A stretch of 27,857 nucleotides of DNA. It comes from an uncultured Faecalibacterium sp. (lineage in GTDB: Bacteria; Bacillota; Clostridia; Oscillospirales; Ruminococcaceae). Shown here one piece after another: positions 27,162 through 27,857 of the stretch. The position numbers and the translations under genes were made by a program. The notes below the pieces were generated by a model that was not told where the DNA came from, did no database searches, and saw only the letters and a list, made by a program, of their open reading frames with translations. Numbering within the stretch: the stretch's first letter is position 1; each line of letters starts with the position of its first letter. The stretch spans positions 1 to 27,857 of the forward strand of contig CAKSZE010000016.1 of NCBI GenBank assembly GCA_934525325.1. Reading direction: 5' to 3'.

Positions 27162-27857
27162 TTATATCTTAACTTCGTCTAATGTTGGCATCGCCGGAAT
27201 TGCCCCATGGCGGCTGGTGGTGATGCTGGCGGCCTTGTTGGCAAAAGCCAGAATACTTTCCAGTTTGTCCACAGTCAGGGTGTCCAGTTCCTCCTTGCAG
27301 AGCTTGGACAGAGCCGCCCCAAAGAAGGTATCTCCTGCGCCGTTGGTGTCGCCCACCTTGCAGGGAACGCCAGCCACATGGCCGGTTTTCTCCCCAAAGC
27401 GGTAGAACACGCCGTTTGCCCCCAAGGTGACAAAAATCAACCGGATGCCGTTTTGTGCCAGCTGGGCTGTGCCGCTTTCACAGTCGGTGGTGCCGGTGAT
27501 CAGGGGCAGCTCTTCATCGGACACTTTCAGGATATCCACCAGTGGCAGAGGTGCTTTCATCTGGGCAATGGCGTCCTCTTTGCTCTTCCAGAGGTTGGCA
27601 CGGTAATTGGGGTCGTAGGTGATGATTGCTCCCAGCTTTTTGGCACGGGCGGCAGCGTCCAGCGTAGCGGTGCGGGAGGGGTCAGCGGTCAGGCTGACAG
27701 AACCGAAGTGGACGATTTTGGCAGCTTTCAGAGCACCCTCCGAAATGTCCTCCTTGCACAGCATCACATCAGCGTTGGCGCTGCGGTAGAAGCTGAAATC
27801 CCGCTCGCCGGCGGCATCCACTGACACGACTGCCATGGTGGTGGGGTGGTCTGCATC
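27162..27857 (-). CDS. PfkB-family carbohydrate kinase, 5' end outside the window
   Basis: The frame is open to the right edge, reading D-A-D-H-P-T-T ahead of MAVVSVDAAGERDF, so the start lies outside and about 230 of the usual 310-320 residues are visible. The TTMAVVSVDAAGERDFSFYR stretch is the lid and substrate region typical of fructokinases and related PfkB sugar kinases. The ATP-site and catalytic motif DTNGAGDTFFGAAL near the C-terminus is intact. Fructose or a keto-deoxy sugar acid are possible substrates; the visible part favours a fructokinase. It converges on the LysR gene. Confidence 0.9.
   Translation of the reverse strand, partial: DADHPTTMAVVSVDAAGERDFSFYRSANADVMLCKEDISEGALKAAKIVHFGSVSLTADPSRTATLDAAARAKKLGAIITYDPNYRANLWKSKEDAIAQMKAPLPLVDILKVSDEELPLITGTTDCESGTAQLAQNGIRLIFVTLGANGVFYRFGEKTGHVAGVPCKVGDTNGAGDTFFGAALSKLCKEELDTLTVDKLESILAFANKAASITTSRHGAIPAMPTLDEVKI

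Noticed and set aside
1..27857. CRISPR arrays, insertion sequences, rRNA or intact tRNA genes
   Set aside because: No regularly spaced repeats, transposase frames, rRNA stretches or complete cloverleafs were found on either strand.

Overview
The window looks like the chromosome of an anaerobic, gut-type Clostridia bacterium, most likely Faecalibacterium or a close relative in the Oscillospiraceae/Ruminococcaceae. That placement is an inference from G+C-rich coding DNA with A+T-rich promoters, strong AAGGAG-type ribosome binding sites, a glycyl radical enzyme (strict anaerobe or fermenter) and the gene families present; no marker gene in the window fixes the species.

Left flank (1-2916): the start of a leftward ybaK-type tRNA deacylase, then rightward genes for a DAHP synthase (aromatic amino acid pathway), a DUF3783 protein and an ApbE-type FMN transferase lipoprotein. 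The ybaK/DAHP synthase divergent promoter carries two copies of the same dyad. About 550 bases without a gene follow (2917-3467), with hairpins, a terminator and a tRNA-3'-end-like fragment.

Core (3468-21659): fifteen consecutive leftward genes that together look like a self-contained sulfoquinovose (SQ, the sulfonated sugar of plant sulfolipid) fermentation locus of the sulfo-transaldolase type. In order of transcription, operon A has an SF transaldolase, a sulfolactaldehyde (SLA) reductase, a DUF4867 SQ isomerase, a GH31 sulfoquinovosidase with the diagnostic SQ-binding residues, a TSUP/TauE-type exporter, a tripartite tricarboxylate-type transporter (tctC, tctB, tctA) and an L-fucose-isomerase-like protein. 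Then come two regulators (ROK repressor family and a LuxR-type HTH protein). Operon B has a glycyl radical enzyme (GRE) activase, the GRE, an iron-type alcohol dehydrogenase and an aldose-1-epimerase-like mutarotase. The proposed flow is: sulfoquinovosyl glycerol or SQ is imported, hydrolysed by the GH31, equilibrated by the mutarotase, isomerised to sulfofructose (SF), and split by the transaldolase, which passes the C3 unit to glyceraldehyde phosphate to give fructose-6-phosphate and SLA. SLA is reduced to dihydroxypropanesulfonate (DHPS), which the GRE dehydrates or desulfonates. The alcohol dehydrogenase reduces the resulting carbonyl product and the sulfonate or sulfite leaves through the TSUP exporter. 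Regulation is visible: a near-consensus promoter with a 25-bp operator at its start site in front of operon A, and an 18-bp palindrome about 66 bases upstream of the likely operon B start.

Right flank (21660-27857): an A+T-rich regulatory region, a 32-codon remnant of a deleted rightward gene with its terminator, a leftward glycerate 2-kinase preceded by a 5'-truncated dapA-like pseudogene, a long perfect palindrome, a membrane-anchored FMN/FAD fumarate-reductase-like enzyme with a divergent LysR regulator, and a PfkB sugar kinase that runs off the right edge.
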